Counted from the stretch's first letter, positions 21,479-33,592 are shown. The stretch is DNA of 64,000 bases from Deroplatys truncata (GCA_030765065.1 CM060981.1:224137152-224201151); one strand, 5' to 3'. Translations and numbers: made by a program. The notes: a model not told the origin generated them from the sequence alone.

Positions 21479-23762
21479 ATCTGATGTGTTACACTCACAT
21501 GACTTTCTCTACTCTTGTACAAACTATTTTTACAAACGCTTATTCTCCATATGCTTAATGTTAATCGAGATATCGAGATGTCAATCTTATTGCTAATTTT
21601 CTTGCAGATGCAAGGGGGATATGGTAGGTTGTAAGCGATAGTCAAATATTTTAAGCGCTGGTTGCTATGTGACGCATTCCATTCTCTTTGCATGTCCAGG
21701 ACACACAAAAAAAAAAAATCTGATGTGTTACACTCACATGACTTTCTCTACTCTTGTACAATCTAATTTTACAGACGCTTATTCTCCATATGGTTCATGT
21801 TAATCGAGATATCGAGATGTCAATCTTATTGGTAATTTTATTGTAGATGCAAGGGAAATATGGTAGCTTTTAAGCGATAGTCAAATATTTTAACGCTGGT
21901 TGCCATGTGGCGCATTCCATTCTCTTTGCATGTCCAGGACATAAAAAAAATGAATAACGAATGTGAGAAAAAGTATAAGTATTGTAAAATTTAAGGAAAT
22001 AACAAGCAATATCTCGAAAACGGTTCACTCAACAAAAGAAATGTATATGACATAAGTTGTGTATTTTAACGCGATCTACATTTTTTGTGTAGTAAAAGTT
22101 TGTCTATCTCTTATGGTTTACCAGTTATGCAAAAGTCGTTCACAATGAAGAATACTTTTGGAGACATTCCCAGAAAATTCGAGATATACATTTCATTTCT
22201 CATGACATTATCTTAAACATATGATATTTTCATCAAAATCGTTAGAGCCATTTTTGAGAAAATTAAAATTTTCGAAAAATCTTCCATGTAAAGGGTAGTC
22301 TGGGGTGGGGGGATTTTGTTGAAAACCTTCGTGTCGCATCTCTGGAAGATACTGAACCTAAATACCAAGTTTGGTGCTTATCCGACTGTTCGTTTTTGAG
22401 TTATGCTGTTCACAGACACACACACAGACACACACACACACACAGACACACACACAGACACACACACACACACACACACACAGACACACACACGGACATG
22501 TTTCCAAAAATGCTTTTTTTGGATTCAGGAGGTCTCAAAACATGTATTTCCGGTGAAATCTCGGTATCGAATTTTTGGGTGGAATGCAATACTTCCCCTA
22601 CTTACTATACGTAGTAGAGAAAGTAAAAAATGAATAACGAATTTGAGAAAAAGTATAAGTATTGGAAAATTTAATGAAATAACAATCAATATCTCGAAAA
22701 CGGTTCACTCAACAAAAGAAACGTATATGACATAAGTTGTGTATTTTAACGCGATCTACATTTTTTGTGTAGTAAAATTTTGTCTATCTCTTATGGTTTA
22801 CCAGTTATGCAAAAGTCGTTCACAATGAAGAATATTTTTGGAGACATTCCCAGAAAATTCGAGATATACATTTTATTTGTCATGACAATATCTTAAACAT
22901 ATGATATTTTAATCAAAATCGTTAGAGCCGTTTTTGAGAAAATTAAAATTTTCGAAAAATGTTCCATGTAAAGGGTAGTCTGGGGTGGGGGGATTTTCTT
23001 GAAAACCTTCGTGTCGCATCTCTGGAAGATACTGAACCTAAATACCAAGTTTGGTGTTTATCCGACTGTTCGTTTTTGAGTTATGCTGTTCACAGACACA
23101 CAGACACACAGACAGACAGACACACAGACACACAGACAGACACACACACGGACATGTTTCCAAAAATGCTTTTTTTGGATTCAGTGATTCTCAAAACATG
23201 TATTTCCGGTGAAATCTCGGTATCGAATTTTTGGGTGGAATGCAATACTTCCCCTACTTACTATACGTAGTAGAGAAAGTAAAAATGAATAACGAATATG
23301 AGAAAAAGTATAAGTATTGGAAAATTTAGGGGAATAAGAAGCAATATCTCGAAAACGGTTCACTCAATAAAAAAACTGCATATGACATAAATTGCGTATT
23401 TTAACGCGATCTACATTTTTTGTGTAGTAAAATTTTGTCTATATCTTATGGTTTACCAGTTATGCAAAAGTCGTTCACAATGAAGAATACTTTTGGAGAC
23501 ATTCCCAGAAATTTCAAGATATACATTTCATTTATCATGACAATATCTTAAATATATGATATTTTAATCAAAATCGTTAGAGCCATTTTTGAGAAAATTA
23601 AAATTTTCGAAAAACGTTCCATGTAAAGGGTAGTCTGGGGTGGGGGGATTTTCTTGAAAACCTTCGTGTCGCATCTTTGGAAGATACTGAAGCTAAATAC
23701 CAAGTTTGGTGTTTATCCGACTGTTCGTTTCCGAGTTATGCTGTTCACAGACACACAGACAG

Positions 23763-23793
<31 letters not shown>

Positions 23794-23926
23794 CATGTTT
23801 CCAAAAATGCTTTTTTTGGATTCAGGGGTTCTCAAAACATGTATTTCCGGTGAAATCTCGGTATCGAATCTTTGGGTGGAATACAATAATTCCCCTACTT
23901 ACTATACGTAGTAGAGAAAGTAAAAA
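21479..23926 (+). repeat. head-to-tail array alpha-alpha-beta-beta-beta
   Basis: Alpha halves occupy 21479-21717 and 21718-21949, each ending in GTCCAGGACA plus an A-run. Three beta halves follow at 21950-22629, 22630-23284 and 23285-23926. Each starts ATGAATAACGAAT and ends GTAGTAGAGAAAGTAAAAA. The beta lengths differ (~680, 655 and 641 bp) almost only because of the CA slot: (CACAGA)-rich at ~22414-22493, mixed CAGA/CACA at ~23094-23148, and CA at ~23750-23790. Every unit boundary is an A-run. Confidence 0.93.
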
Positions 23927-23984
23927 TGCATTTCAAAACCTACACCATTGCATGAAACAGCAATGTTAAAAAAGTAGCCCCTAA

Positions 23985-25230
23985 TTTTATACAACTTTCC
24001 TATTCGTACAGTTGTTAAGAATGACCACTGCGTGGTACACAGTTTCAACATTCACGTGTTTCAAAGGTCACTTTAGGCTACTGCCGTCGCAGTTGTATAC
24101 GTTCTGTCAGTCAGTAGTGATCAAAATGGGTAAGCAAAAGGAGCTTATTTCTGATCTGAAGCAATTATAAACTTGTTACTTAGAGGGCATTCTCTCAGAA
24201 AAATAGGAGAAACAGTAAATAAATCGCATTCTACCATTCAGTATGTAGTCAAAAAATTTAGTGAGCAAGGTTGTACAAAGAATTTACCAAGAAAACCTAA
24301 AGAAAGTAGGATGAATGCACGAGAGGAAGGTTACATTGTAAGCCGAATCCGAGAAAATCCAAAATGAAGTGTTCCTCAATTAGACCATTAGTAGAAAATG
24401 TGTCTGGAAAGAAGATGTCTGACCAAGCAGTTCGTCGTGTCTTATGGCCGAAGACCAAGGAAGAAGCCTTAGGTAAGTCCAGCGAACAGGAAGAAACGAG
24501 TTGCATTTGCTAAAGATCACATTCATAAGGATCAGAACTTTTGGAACAGCGTGATATGGTAAGACGAGACTAAGATAAACCTCTTCGGGTCAGATGGGAT
24601 AACAGAGCCAGGAGAAAAGCAAATTCAGACAATGGCCCCAGAAACACTCTTCCCACAGTTAAACATGGTGATATTGCCATTATGTTCTGGGCCTGCATGT
24701 AATCCAACGGTGTCGGTAATATACTATTTATTGATGGACTATGGACAAACATGTGTATTTTGAAATTTTATAGAACAATGTAAAGCGGAGTGCCCAGAAA
24801 ATGGCATGGCACCTGCTTATAGGTTTCAGAAGGATAATAATAGTAAACACAAGGCAAGACTGAACATGAATTGGTTGATATGGAATGTACCCAAACTACT
24901 ACAAACACCTTCTCAGAGTTCAAACTTGAATCCAATTCAGCTTCTATGGACAATTGTGAAGAAACAAGTCGGCAAAAGCAGAATAAACTCTAAACAAGAG
25001 CTTAAACGTGCTATGGAAGAACAATGGAATAAAATTAGCGCAGAAGAATGCAAAAACTTTGTTACTTCTATGAAGAGGTTATTAAAACCAAGGTGTACCC
25101 AACAAATTATTAGATTATCAGTGTTGTATTTGTTATTAAATTATTACTTCTACTGTACGAATGGAAAAGTTGCACAAAACATGGTCACGTTTCTTTTACA
25201 ATTTTATTTAATTTAGTTTGTAAGGTCATA
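23985..25230 (+). pseudogene. Tc1-like transposase relic with altered catalytic site
   Basis: Near-matching inverted ends (CTATTCGTACAGT at about 24000-24015; its complement ACTGTACGAATGG at about 25153-25165) enclose a broken plus-strand transposase. It has a helix-turn-helix region (24173-24367: SLRKIGETVNKSHSTIQYVV), a first catalytic region read as DETKINLF near 24565, and a C-terminal block (24806-25216: QKDNNSKHK, then SSNLNPIQLLWTIV). Family members have SPDLNPIE there. The glutamate of the DDE triad is Gln and the motif aspartate is Asn. With several stops, it cannot be active. Confidence 0.82.
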
Positions 25231-25491
25231 CGTTAATATATAGTCAATTCCTAAGACAGCACGTGTTATATTGTTCAACATATATGGAAAAAAACATTAA
25301 TTTAACTATGTCTTCTAACAAATATTAAAGTATTTTCTTAGAAAATTGAAGTGTACGAATAAAAATGTTATATACTGTATTTACACCAGATTAGTGCTGT
25401 TTTATATAGTACATATAATAAGTGTGCAGCAAACGTTTCCAATTTTAATGCTAAGAAGCATCCAAGGCTTTCTGTGGTCACTCGTGGTATG
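25231..25491. other. non-repetitive flank
   Basis: Nothing recognised between the Tc1 relic and the target duplication of the next element. Confidence 0.4.
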
Positions 25492-25505
25492 TTGTATCAG
25501 TGTAT
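25492..25505 (+). repeat. target-site duplication, left copy
   Basis: TTGTATCAGTGTAT recurs exactly at 26408-26421, on the other side of the element. Confidence 0.9.
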
Positions 25506-26407
25506 TTTTACTTTCTCTACTACGTATAGTAAGTAGGGGAAGTATTGTATTCCACCCAAAAATTCGATACCGAGATTTCAACGGAAATATATGTTTTGAG
25601 ACCCCCTGAATCCAAAAAAAAGCATTTTTGGAAACATGTCCGTGTGTGTGTCTGTGTGTCTGTCTGTGAACAGCATAACTCAGAAACGAGCAGTCGGAGA
25701 AACACCAAACTTGGTATTTAGATTCAGTATCATCCAGAGATGCGACACGAAGGTTTTCAAGAAAATCTCCCCACCCCAGATTACCCTTTACTTGAAACAT
25801 TTTTCGAAAATTTTAATTTTCTCAAAAATGGCTAACGATTTTGATTAAAATATGATATGTTTAAGATATTTTCATGACAAATAAAATGTATATCTTGAAT
25901 TTTCTGGGAATGTCTCCAAAAGTACTCTTCATTGTAAACGACTTTTGCATAACTGGTAAACCATAAGAGATAGACAAAATTTTACTACACAAAAAATGTA
26001 GATCGCTTTAAAATACACAATTTATGTCATATACATTTTTTTTGTTGAGTGAACCATTTTCGAGATATTGCTTGTTATTCCCTTAAATTTTGCAATACTT
26101 ATTTTCTCAAATGGGAATTCGTTACTCATTTTTTTTGTCTTGGATATGCAAAGAGTATTAATATGTGGCAAAGGGAATAGTGCTGCACCTAGCAACCAGC
26201 TATTTAAAGATATGTATGTGCTTAAAGGCTACTGTATTTCTATATTGCCCTTGTAAATATATATTTCCCTTACATCTACAAGAAACTTAGCAATAAGATA
26301 GTCTGCAAACGTTTATCTCGATTAACATGAAGTAGATGGAGAATAAGCGTTTGTAAAAATACTTTGTACAAGAGTAGAGAAAGTCATGTGAGTGTAACAC
26401 ATCAGAT
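25506..26407 (-). mobile_element. alpha/beta element, reference full-length copy with 14-bp TSD
   Basis: This 902-bp copy is bounded exactly by TTGTATCAGTGTAT duplications. On its sense (minus) strand it starts ATCTGATGTGTTACACTCAC. Alpha follows (ACTTTCTCTACTCTTGTACA, CTGCAGACTATCTTATTGC-like, GGTGCTGCACC) up to the A-rich linker at GACAAAAAAAATGAGTAACG. Beta then runs through CGATCTACATTTTTTGTGTA, ATGGTTTACCAGTTATGCAA, AATCGTTAGCCATTTTTGAG, the CA/GA slot and GGTGGAATACAATACTTCCC, and ends GTAGTAGAGAAAGTAAAA. I see no open reading frame shared between copies, no pol III box B and no LTR. ACTTTCTCTAC near the start and GTAGAGAAAGT at the end are inverse to each other. The variable-length duplication and A-ended 3' terminus favour LINE-driven retroposition. 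Confidence 0.9.
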
Positions 26408-26421
26408 TTGTATCAGTGTAT
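26408..26421 (+). repeat. target-site duplication, right copy
   Basis: Exact 14-bp match to 25492-25505. Confidence 0.9.
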
Positions 26422-27315
26422 ACACATATCACGAAATTAAGAAAGCGCTTTTAAGGTTACGTGCGAGATTGCAAGTTTATAGTCTGCTACCATCCACCCA
26501 CAAGTTCCACTGTTATATTTCAAAGCGCGTCTTTGACAAAATGTTTGCGTAAGTCCCTTGCATCACCCCGAATTTAATTCAAAAGATCACACAATGAAAT
26601 ACAGTACATTTATATGGAGGTCTAGCTGTTGACAAAATAAGTTCATAACATTGCCTGGAATTAAAACTTCCAATACACGGTCCAGCCAACAGACTGCCTC
26701 GGGTTCGATTCCCCGCTGTGGTGGGGAGAATTGTTTTTAATTAGAATCATTCCCTACATTCCGCAGAATCTTGAAGTATGAATTTGTGAGTGAATGTATG
26801 TTTCCTAGTGAAGACCAACAGCAAAAACCTAAACTTGACGAAATAGTTGTTTCTGAAGTAACAAGTCCCCGAAATGATTACAGAAGTTAAAGGGGGCTAC
26901 ACAAATGAAACAATACAACCTAAATAAAAATTTCACACACTATGGAATAAGCTCACCGAAACTTTGCTTCTTTGTGGAATAGTTGGTCTTTTGTTGGATG
27001 ATATGGTATTAATAGCAAATCCGCCTCGTTTTAAGTGCACGAATTTAATTTAGTTATGCCAGCTCAGAAGGCTAAAGTTATAACTTTATCTTTTTAAATA
27101 GGTAGGAAAGAAGTTTTGGGGAAATAGTCCGCTCACAGGGTCAAAAACACCCCAACTTATGGTATTAAACTAAAAGTAACATTAAACATGCAATAATGTT
27201 ACGGGAGGGGCAAGGATTTATACTGCATACAAAACATTTTATACTTTACAATAAAATGTCTCTCTTTTAGAAAATGCAAATCAGTGTGTTTACCCTTTGT
27301 TCGCATTTAAAAAAA
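26422..27315. other. mostly non-repetitive; one tRNA-like fragment
   Basis: Apart from a box B-like element near 26700, nothing is recognised. Confidence 0.4.
26675..26760 (+). repeat. tRNA-derived SINE fragment
   Basis: CTCGGGTTCGATTCCCCGC is a good pol III box B / T-arm, and GGTCCAGCCAACAGACTGCC occupies the position before it. Box A is degraded and the body does not match SINE-1. Confidence 0.5.
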
Positions 27316-28147
27316 ATCTGATGTGTTACACTCACATGACTTTCCTACTCTTGTACAAACCATTTTTATAAACCCTTATTCTCCATATGCTTCATGTTAA
27401 TACAGATATCGAGATGTTAATCTTATTCCTAATTTTCTTGTAGATGCAAGGGGAATTGGTAGGCTCTAAGCTATAGTCAAATATATTAAGAGCTGGTTGC
27501 TATGTGCAGTATTCCATTCTCTTTGAGTTACCAGGACAAAATAAAATGAATAACGAATTTGAGAAAAAGTATAAGTATTGGAAAATTTAAGCGAATAACA
27601 AGCAATATCTCGAAAATGGTTCACTCACCAAAAAATAAAGATGTATATGACATAAATGGTGTATTTTAACGCGATCTATATTTTTTGCATAGTAAAATTT
27701 TGTCAATGTCTTATGGCTTACCAGTTATGCAAAAGTCGTTCACAGTGAAGAATACTTTTGGAGACATTCCCAGAAAATTCGAGATATACATTTCATTCGT
27801 CATGAAAATATCTTAAACACATGATATTTTAATCAAAATCGTTAGAGCCATTTTTGAGAAAATTAAAATTTTCGAAAAATGTTCCATGTAAAGGGTAGTC
27901 TGGGATGGGGAATTTTCTTGAAAACCTTCGTGTCGCATCTCTGGAAGATACTGAACCTAAATACCAAGTTTGGTGTTTATCCGACTGTTCGTTTCTGAGT
28001 TTTGCTGTTCACTCACACACACACACACACACATGGACTGGATTCAGGGGGTCTCAAAACATGTATTTCCGGTGAAATCTCGATATCGAATTTTTTGGTG
28101 GAATACAATACTTCCCCTACTTACTATACGTAGTAGAGAAAGTAAAA
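27316..28147 (+). repeat. alpha/beta element, young, full length
   Basis: Starts after an A-run and ends GTAGTAGAGAAAGTAAAAA. The slot is a CA run, and the usual CGGACATG...GGATTCAG part is shortened to ATGGACTGGATTCAG. Confidence 0.92.
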
Positions 28148-29165
28148 AGAACACGTTCCGGGGGAAATAATTTATAGCTTTTCAGCGACTTTTCTCCAAG
28201 TTGGCGTGTTGTAGGTTAAGTTACGGCTGGGACAAAAATGTCCCAAACATTGTCTTCCTGCAGAGCCTGGAGCAGGCATAAATTACTATTTCAAATAATT
28301 TAACACCTATTGATCAATTAAAAATAAAAAGGGAGTAAACGTACACACAATGTAACTATGCAATGCCTAAATCGTACGCAATTAATTGGAACATTTGGAC
28401 GGAAAATTCGACACTGTTTTTAAAATTAAAACGTGATCAGATAAGAACGTTCCTATGAAGTTCATTAACTTTGATACACACAATTATTTTTAAGAAATAA
28501 AATTATAATTTCGCCAAAGTTATTTTCCTGCAATGACTTTCTCCAGAACTCAAAGTAAATGTGGATCGTTCATGATTAGCCGACCACATGTCTTATGCTA
28601 CTAAATGTTAATAATTAATTAAATATCTCAAATTGTTCAAAATATGGGGCATAACAACAACCCTAGGGATGAACTAGACGGGAGAACGGGTATTTCATGT
28701 ATGGAGTCGCAGTTTGCATGCTCAGTTTCACTAAGCCCACCACTTATGCACACACGAAATTAACACCAACTCTGCCTGACCTGGGCGGTATTTTAGTAGT
28801 TTTGTGCAGTCACCTAGTTGCACGGAAGTTCCTCACCAGGCCGAGTGAAGTTACATGTTCATAGTACGATGCGATCCCAGACCTTCGCAACACAAGAGCT
28901 CGGCTATCGACTGGCCACGCCCCTTCCTGTTCTGGATCATGCGCAACCAGCAATGCGGCATGTGCAATACAACTTTTGTTGGGGCAACATTAATGGGGTT
29001 ATTGCTGCGGAAGAGCTTTATATTCTGAATCCACAATTTTTTGCTTTTATAATATTTACATTACAACAATGAAGCTTCAGTTCACAATAAAGTAATCCTG
29101 CTGACAGCTGCTCCCCATAAAGACGAGCAAACGTAGCTATGGGTGAGAACAAGGCGAATAATTGT
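28148..29165. other. non-repetitive kilobase, nothing recognised
   Basis: An 84-codon plus-strand frame at 28818-29072 overlaps a 61-codon minus frame. Neither has a recognisable motif or a clear start context. I treat both as chance. Confidence 0.4.
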
Positions 29166-29257
29166 TGTTTTTATTTTCTCTACGAAGTACCTAGTAGGTA
29201 GAGAAGGCATTCCACCAAAAAATTAGCCAGAAATGCCTGTTTTGAAGCACCTTGAAT
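29166..29257 (-). repeat. alpha/beta element, old beta-end fragment
   Basis: Contains TATTTTCTCTACGAAGTACC, TAGTAGGTAGAGAAGG and CCTGAATAAAAAA-like landmarks only. Confidence 0.7.
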
Positions 29258-29264
29258 AAAAAAT

Positions 29265-30105
29265 ATCTGATGTGTTACACCCACATGACTTTCTCCACTC
29301 TTGTACAAACCATTTTTACAAACGCTTATTCTCCATATGCTTCATGTTAATCGAAATATCGAGATGTTAATCTTATTGCTAATTTTCTTGTAGATGCAAG
29401 GGGAATTGGTAGGTTTTAAGCGATAGTCAAATATTTTAAGAGCTGGTTGCTATGCAGTATTCCATTCTCTTTGCATTACCAGGACAAAAAAAAATAATAA
29501 CGAATTTGAGAAAAAGTATAAGTACTGGAAAATTTAAGGGAATAACAAGCAATATCTCGAAAATGGTTCACCCAAAAAAAAAAATAATGCATATGACATA
29601 AGTTGTGTATTTTAACGCTGTCTACATTTTTCGTGTAGTAAACTTTTGTCCCTCTCTTATGGTTTACCAGTTATGCAAAAATCGTTCACAATGAAGAACA
29701 CTTTTGGAGACATTCCCAGAAAATTCGAGATATGATTTAATTTGTCATGAAAATATCTTAAACATATGATATTTTAATCAAAATCATTAGAGCCATTGTT
29801 TAGAAAATTAAAATTTTCGAAAAATGTTCCATGTAAAGGGTAGTCTGAGGTGAGGGGATTTTCTTGAAAACCTTCGTGTCGCATCTCTAGAAGATACTGA
29901 ACCTAAATACCAAGTTTGGTGTTTACCCGACTGTCCATTTCTGAGTTATGCTGTTCACAGACACAATACGGACATGTCTCCAAAAATACTTTTTTTTGGA
30001 TTCAGGGGGTCTCAAAACATGTATTTCAGGCGAAATCTCGGTATCGAATTTTTGGGTGGAATACAATACTTCCCCTACTTAATATACGTAGTAGAGAAGG
30101 TAAAA
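29265..30105 (+). repeat. alpha/beta element, young, full length
   Basis: Starts ATCTGATGTGTTACACCCAC and ends GTAGTAGAGAAGGTAAAAA. The slot is almost empty (GACACAATACGGACATG). Confidence 0.92.
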
Positions 30106-30567
30106 ATGAATAAGGGATTCCCATTTGAGAAAATAAGTATTGAAAAAATTAAGGGAATAACAAGCAATATCTCGAAAATGGTTCACTGAACAAAAAAAAA
30201 TGTATACGACATAAATTGTGTATTTTAAAGAGATTATATTTTTTTGTGTAGTAAAAGTTTGTCTATCTTTTATGGTTTACCAGTTATGCAAAAGCCGTTC
30301 ACAATAAAGAATACTTTTGGAGACATTCCCAGAAAATTCGAGATATACATTTCATTTGTCATGAAATTATCTTAAATATATGATATTTTAATCAAAATCG
30401 TTAGAGCCATTTTTGAGAAAATTAAAATTTTCGAAAAATGTTCCATGTAAAGGGTAATCTGGGGTGGTGGGATTTTCTTGAAAACCTTCGTGTCGCATCT
30501 CTGGAGGATACTGAACCTAAATACCAAGTTTGGTGTTTATCCGACTGTTCGTTTCTGAGTTATGCTG

Positions 30568-30615
<48 letters not shown>

Positions 30616-30772
30616 TACACAGACATACACATGGACATGTTTCCAAAAATGCTTTTTTTGGATTCAGGGGGTCTCAAAACATGTATTTCCGGTGAAATCT
30701 CGGTATCGAATTTTTGGGTGGAATACAATACTTCCCCTACTTACTATAGCTACGGAGTAGAGAAAGTAAAAA
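30106..30772 (+). repeat. extra beta half in tandem
   Basis: It starts ATGAATAAGGGATTCCC straight after the A-run of the previous copy and ends GGAGTAGAGAAAGTAAAAA. It carries a ~20-unit CA run plus ATACACAGACATACAC at 30571-30632. Confidence 0.92.
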
Positions 30773-31515
30773 CGAAATTTCTGATAAATACTGATAAATA
30801 CCAGCCTTGGTATTTAGGTTCCGCATCCTCCGAATATGTGACACGAACATTTTCAACAAAATTTCCCACCCCAAACTATTCTTTAAGGGAAGATTTTTTA
30901 AAATTTTGGATTTTCTATAAAAGGCGATTTTGATTAAAATAACATACAACAAATAGAACGTATACATTGAATTTTCTAGGAATAGTCTATGAAGACCTCT
31001 TCATTCTGAAGGAATATCGTAAAAGTCTATAATACTACTTCTTCCAAAAGGCATAGGCCTATCGACCTGTTCCGTCCTCAAATATATCGCTCCAAGTTTA
31101 TACACCTGTAAACCATAAAGGGAAGGCTCAACATACTGTACTCACAGTGTAGACCTCATTGAAAACACAATTTGAAATAAATTTTTGTGGCAGCAGTCAT
31201 TTCCGAGATATCCGTCGTTATTGCTTTGAAATTTTCAATACTTTTGTCATTTTTAAAAAGTGCTGTCGCTTTTCAGTTGTTTCCCGCAATGTCATGGAAA
31301 CAGCAGCATTTCTACCCCGACCCGGCTTTTAAACTCTTATCGATTTGGTTTCCTCTAATCCTCTTGTATCTACTACGAAATGTGTAATGAAACTATTTCT
31401 GCTAATCTTTATTTCGATTATAATAAAGTAAATAGAAAAATGCGCTTTCGTAAGAATAGTTTGGAGTTATATAAAACTAAACAATAGTGGGTGGAGAAAC
31501 TCGTGTGAAGCATTA
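30773..31515 (-). repeat. alpha/beta element, old, truncated at beta end
   Basis: Old landmarks: CTTGGTATTTAGGTTCCGC, GGCGATTTTGATTAAAATAA, TTTCAGTTGTTTCCCGCAA, TCTTTATTTCGATTATAATA. An insertion-like stretch near 31030-31085 is unmatched. Confidence 0.75.
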
Positions 31516-32197
31516 TTATTAGTAAATTATTCAATTATAACTTTAAGGGAACATGGGGCATAACCTTATTCAATTCAAGAGCCTTGTCACTTTGATGTCC
31601 AATAAACACTGCAATGTTTTCTCTTTCATGTGGTATTGCTAAAACTCCAACTGCGGTAATTTTAAACCTACAGAAGCTATTTTTATAATCCAGGGTGTGG
31701 GATTTAAACATGAAAACATGTCCCCTTTTCTCAACATCATACAAGCTGTTACATTCAGAAATAAAACGGCCAAAGAAGAATAGAAGCAAGAGCGAAAAAA
31801 AAAAAGTAAGATAGAAGTAAGATGTTTGAAGGAGTAACACGTCTTGTTGGAGGTATATTCTCTTATTTCCCTTTCTTTAGAATGTTTCAGGAGGTTTACG
31901 GTGTAACCAATAGAAAGTGCTTATGCAGTTAAAACATTAGAAATTTAAATATAGGCAGATTCAATATTATATTATTCATAAATACAACCAGGACAATTTC
32001 TAATTATATGTCTTTGCATCACCTATTAAAAAAACAAATTTAGAAACGTAATACAAACTGCAAATAAACGATAATGCTCTGTCAGACGACATGAAACATT
32101 AATAATAAGCTATTATGCAGTACACCGTTTGAGACAGATACTTCAAATTTGTCAACCCAATGTACGCTGGTGCGGTCAAAAACATATTTCATTAAAA
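31516..32197. other. non-repetitive stretch
   Basis: Nothing recognised on either strand. The 101-codon minus frame at 31535-31840 has no recognisable domain. Confidence 0.4.
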
Positions 32198-32282
32198 ATA
32201 GTGTGTTACAATCACTTGGATTTCTCTACCCAATATTCTTTATTTTATATATAGTTTCTACAAACTGTTCTTATAAAAACTT
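32198..32282 (+). repeat. alpha start fragment, old
   Basis: GTGTGTTACAATCACTTGG, TTTCTCTACCCAATATTC and ACAAACTGTTCTTATAAAAAC follow the alpha start. It meets an inverted beta end at 32283. Confidence 0.7.
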
Positions 32283-32364
32283 ATTACTTTCTGTACCACT
32301 TACCTAGTAGGTAAGGTATTGCATTCCACCCAAAAAACCCGATACCGAGATTTCACCGGAAATA

Positions 32365-33592
32365 CACTATGTGATCAAAAGTATCCGGACACACCCACAA
32401 ACATACGTTTTTCATCTTAGGTGCATTGTGCTGCCACCAACTGCCTGGTACTCATTATCCGCGACCTCAATAGTCATTAGACATCGCGAAACAGCAGAAT
32501 GGGACGTTCCGTAGAACTCATGGACCTCGAACGTGGTCAGGTGATTGGGTGTCACTTGTGTCAGAAGTCTGTACGCGAGATTTCCACACACCCAAACTAG
32601 GTCCACTGTTTCTGATGTGGAAACGTGAAGGGACATGTACAGCACAAAAGCGTACAGGCCGACCTCGTCTGTTGACTGACAGAGACCGCCGACATTTGAA
32701 GAGGGTCGTAAAGAGTAATAGGCAGACATCTATCCAGACCATCACACAGGAACTCCAAACTGCATCAGGATCCACTCCAAGTACTATGATAGTTAGGCGT
32801 GAGGTGAGAAACCTTGGATTCCATGGTCGAGCGGGTGCTCATAAGCCACACATCACGCAGGAAAAGCCAAACGACGCCTTGCTTGGTGTAAGGAGCGTCA
32901 AAATTACACGACTGAACAGTGGCAAAACGTTGTGTGGAGTGACGAATCACGGTACATAATGTGGCGATCCGAGGGCAGGGTGTGGGTATGACGAATGCCC
33001 GGTGAACGTCATCTGCCAGCGTGTGTATTGCCAACAGTGAAATTCGGAGGTGGTGGTGTTATGGTGTGGTCGTGTTTTTCCTGGAGGGGGCTTGCACCCT
33101 TGTTGTTTTGCGTGGCACGATCACAGCGCAGACCTACATTGATATTTTAAGCACCTTCTTGATTCCCACTGTTGAAGAGCAATTCGGAGATGGCGATTAC
33201 ATCTTTCAACACGATTGAGCACTTGTTTATACTGCACGGGCTGTGGCGGAGTGGTTACACGACAATAACATCCCTGTAATGGACTGGCCTGCACAGAGTC
33301 CTGACTTGAATGCTATAGAACACCTTTGGGATGTTTTGTAACGCCGACTTCGTGCCAGGCCTCACCGACCTACATCGATACCTCTCCTCAGTTCCGCACT
33401 CCGTGAAGAATGGGCTACCGTTCCCCAAGAAACCTTCCAGCACCTGATTGTAAGTATGCCTGCGAGAGTGATGCTGTCATCAAGGCTAAGGTTGGGCCTA
33501 CACCATATTGACTTCCAGCATTACCGATGGAGGGCGCCATGAACTTGTACAGCATTTCAGCCAGGTGTCCGGATACTTTTGATCACGTAGTG
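32365..33592 (+). mobile_element. Tc1-family DNA transposon, decayed, TA duplication
   Basis: The 1228-bp element has 28-bp terminal inverted repeats (CACTAYGTGATCAAAAGTAT followed by CCGGACAC) with one mismatch, flanked by TA at 32363-32364 and 33593-33594. The broken plus-strand transposase shows VVWSDESRYIMWRSEGRVWV (first Asp, about 32932-32991), DGDYIFQHD (second Asp, about 33192-33218) and SPDLNAIEHLWDVL (catalytic Glu, about 33300-33342). Several stops and frameshifts interrupt the reading frame. Tc1 transposases cut and paste at TA. All three acidic residues are still readable although the enzyme is dead. Confidence 0.96.

Noticed and set aside
20585..23926. CRISPR-like or satellite array.
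   Set aside because: Units of 230 and 650 bp with A-run junctions in an insect intron-like setting. No short direct repeats with unique spacers.
22371..23969. Many open frames of 60-100 codons reading His-Thr repeats followed by GHVSKNAFFGFRGSQNMYFR or KCFFWIQGVSKHVFPVKSRY.
   Set aside because: They are translations of the beta half and its CA slot. The same DNA is open in several frames, has no shared start, and differs between copies by frame-breaking changes. Not coding.
25506..26407. Alpha/beta element as a Helitron-related (DINE-1/HINE-like) element: subterminal inverse motif, internal microsatellite, terminal CTACTTAC...GTAG hairpin, tandem arrays.
   Set aside because: The copy has a 14-bp target duplication and the 3' end is an A-run, not CTRR. 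Rolling-circle elements leave no duplication.
25506..26407. Alpha/beta element as a TIR transposon/MITE because ACTTTCTCTAC and GTAGAGAAAGT are inverse.
   Set aside because: The inverse motif is internal at the alpha end (24 bases in), the outermost bases are not inverse, and no constant short target duplication is seen.
28818..29072. 84-codon open frame as a small gene.
   Set aside because: No known motif, an overlapping antisense frame, no splice or promoter context. Likely chance in GC-richer DNA.
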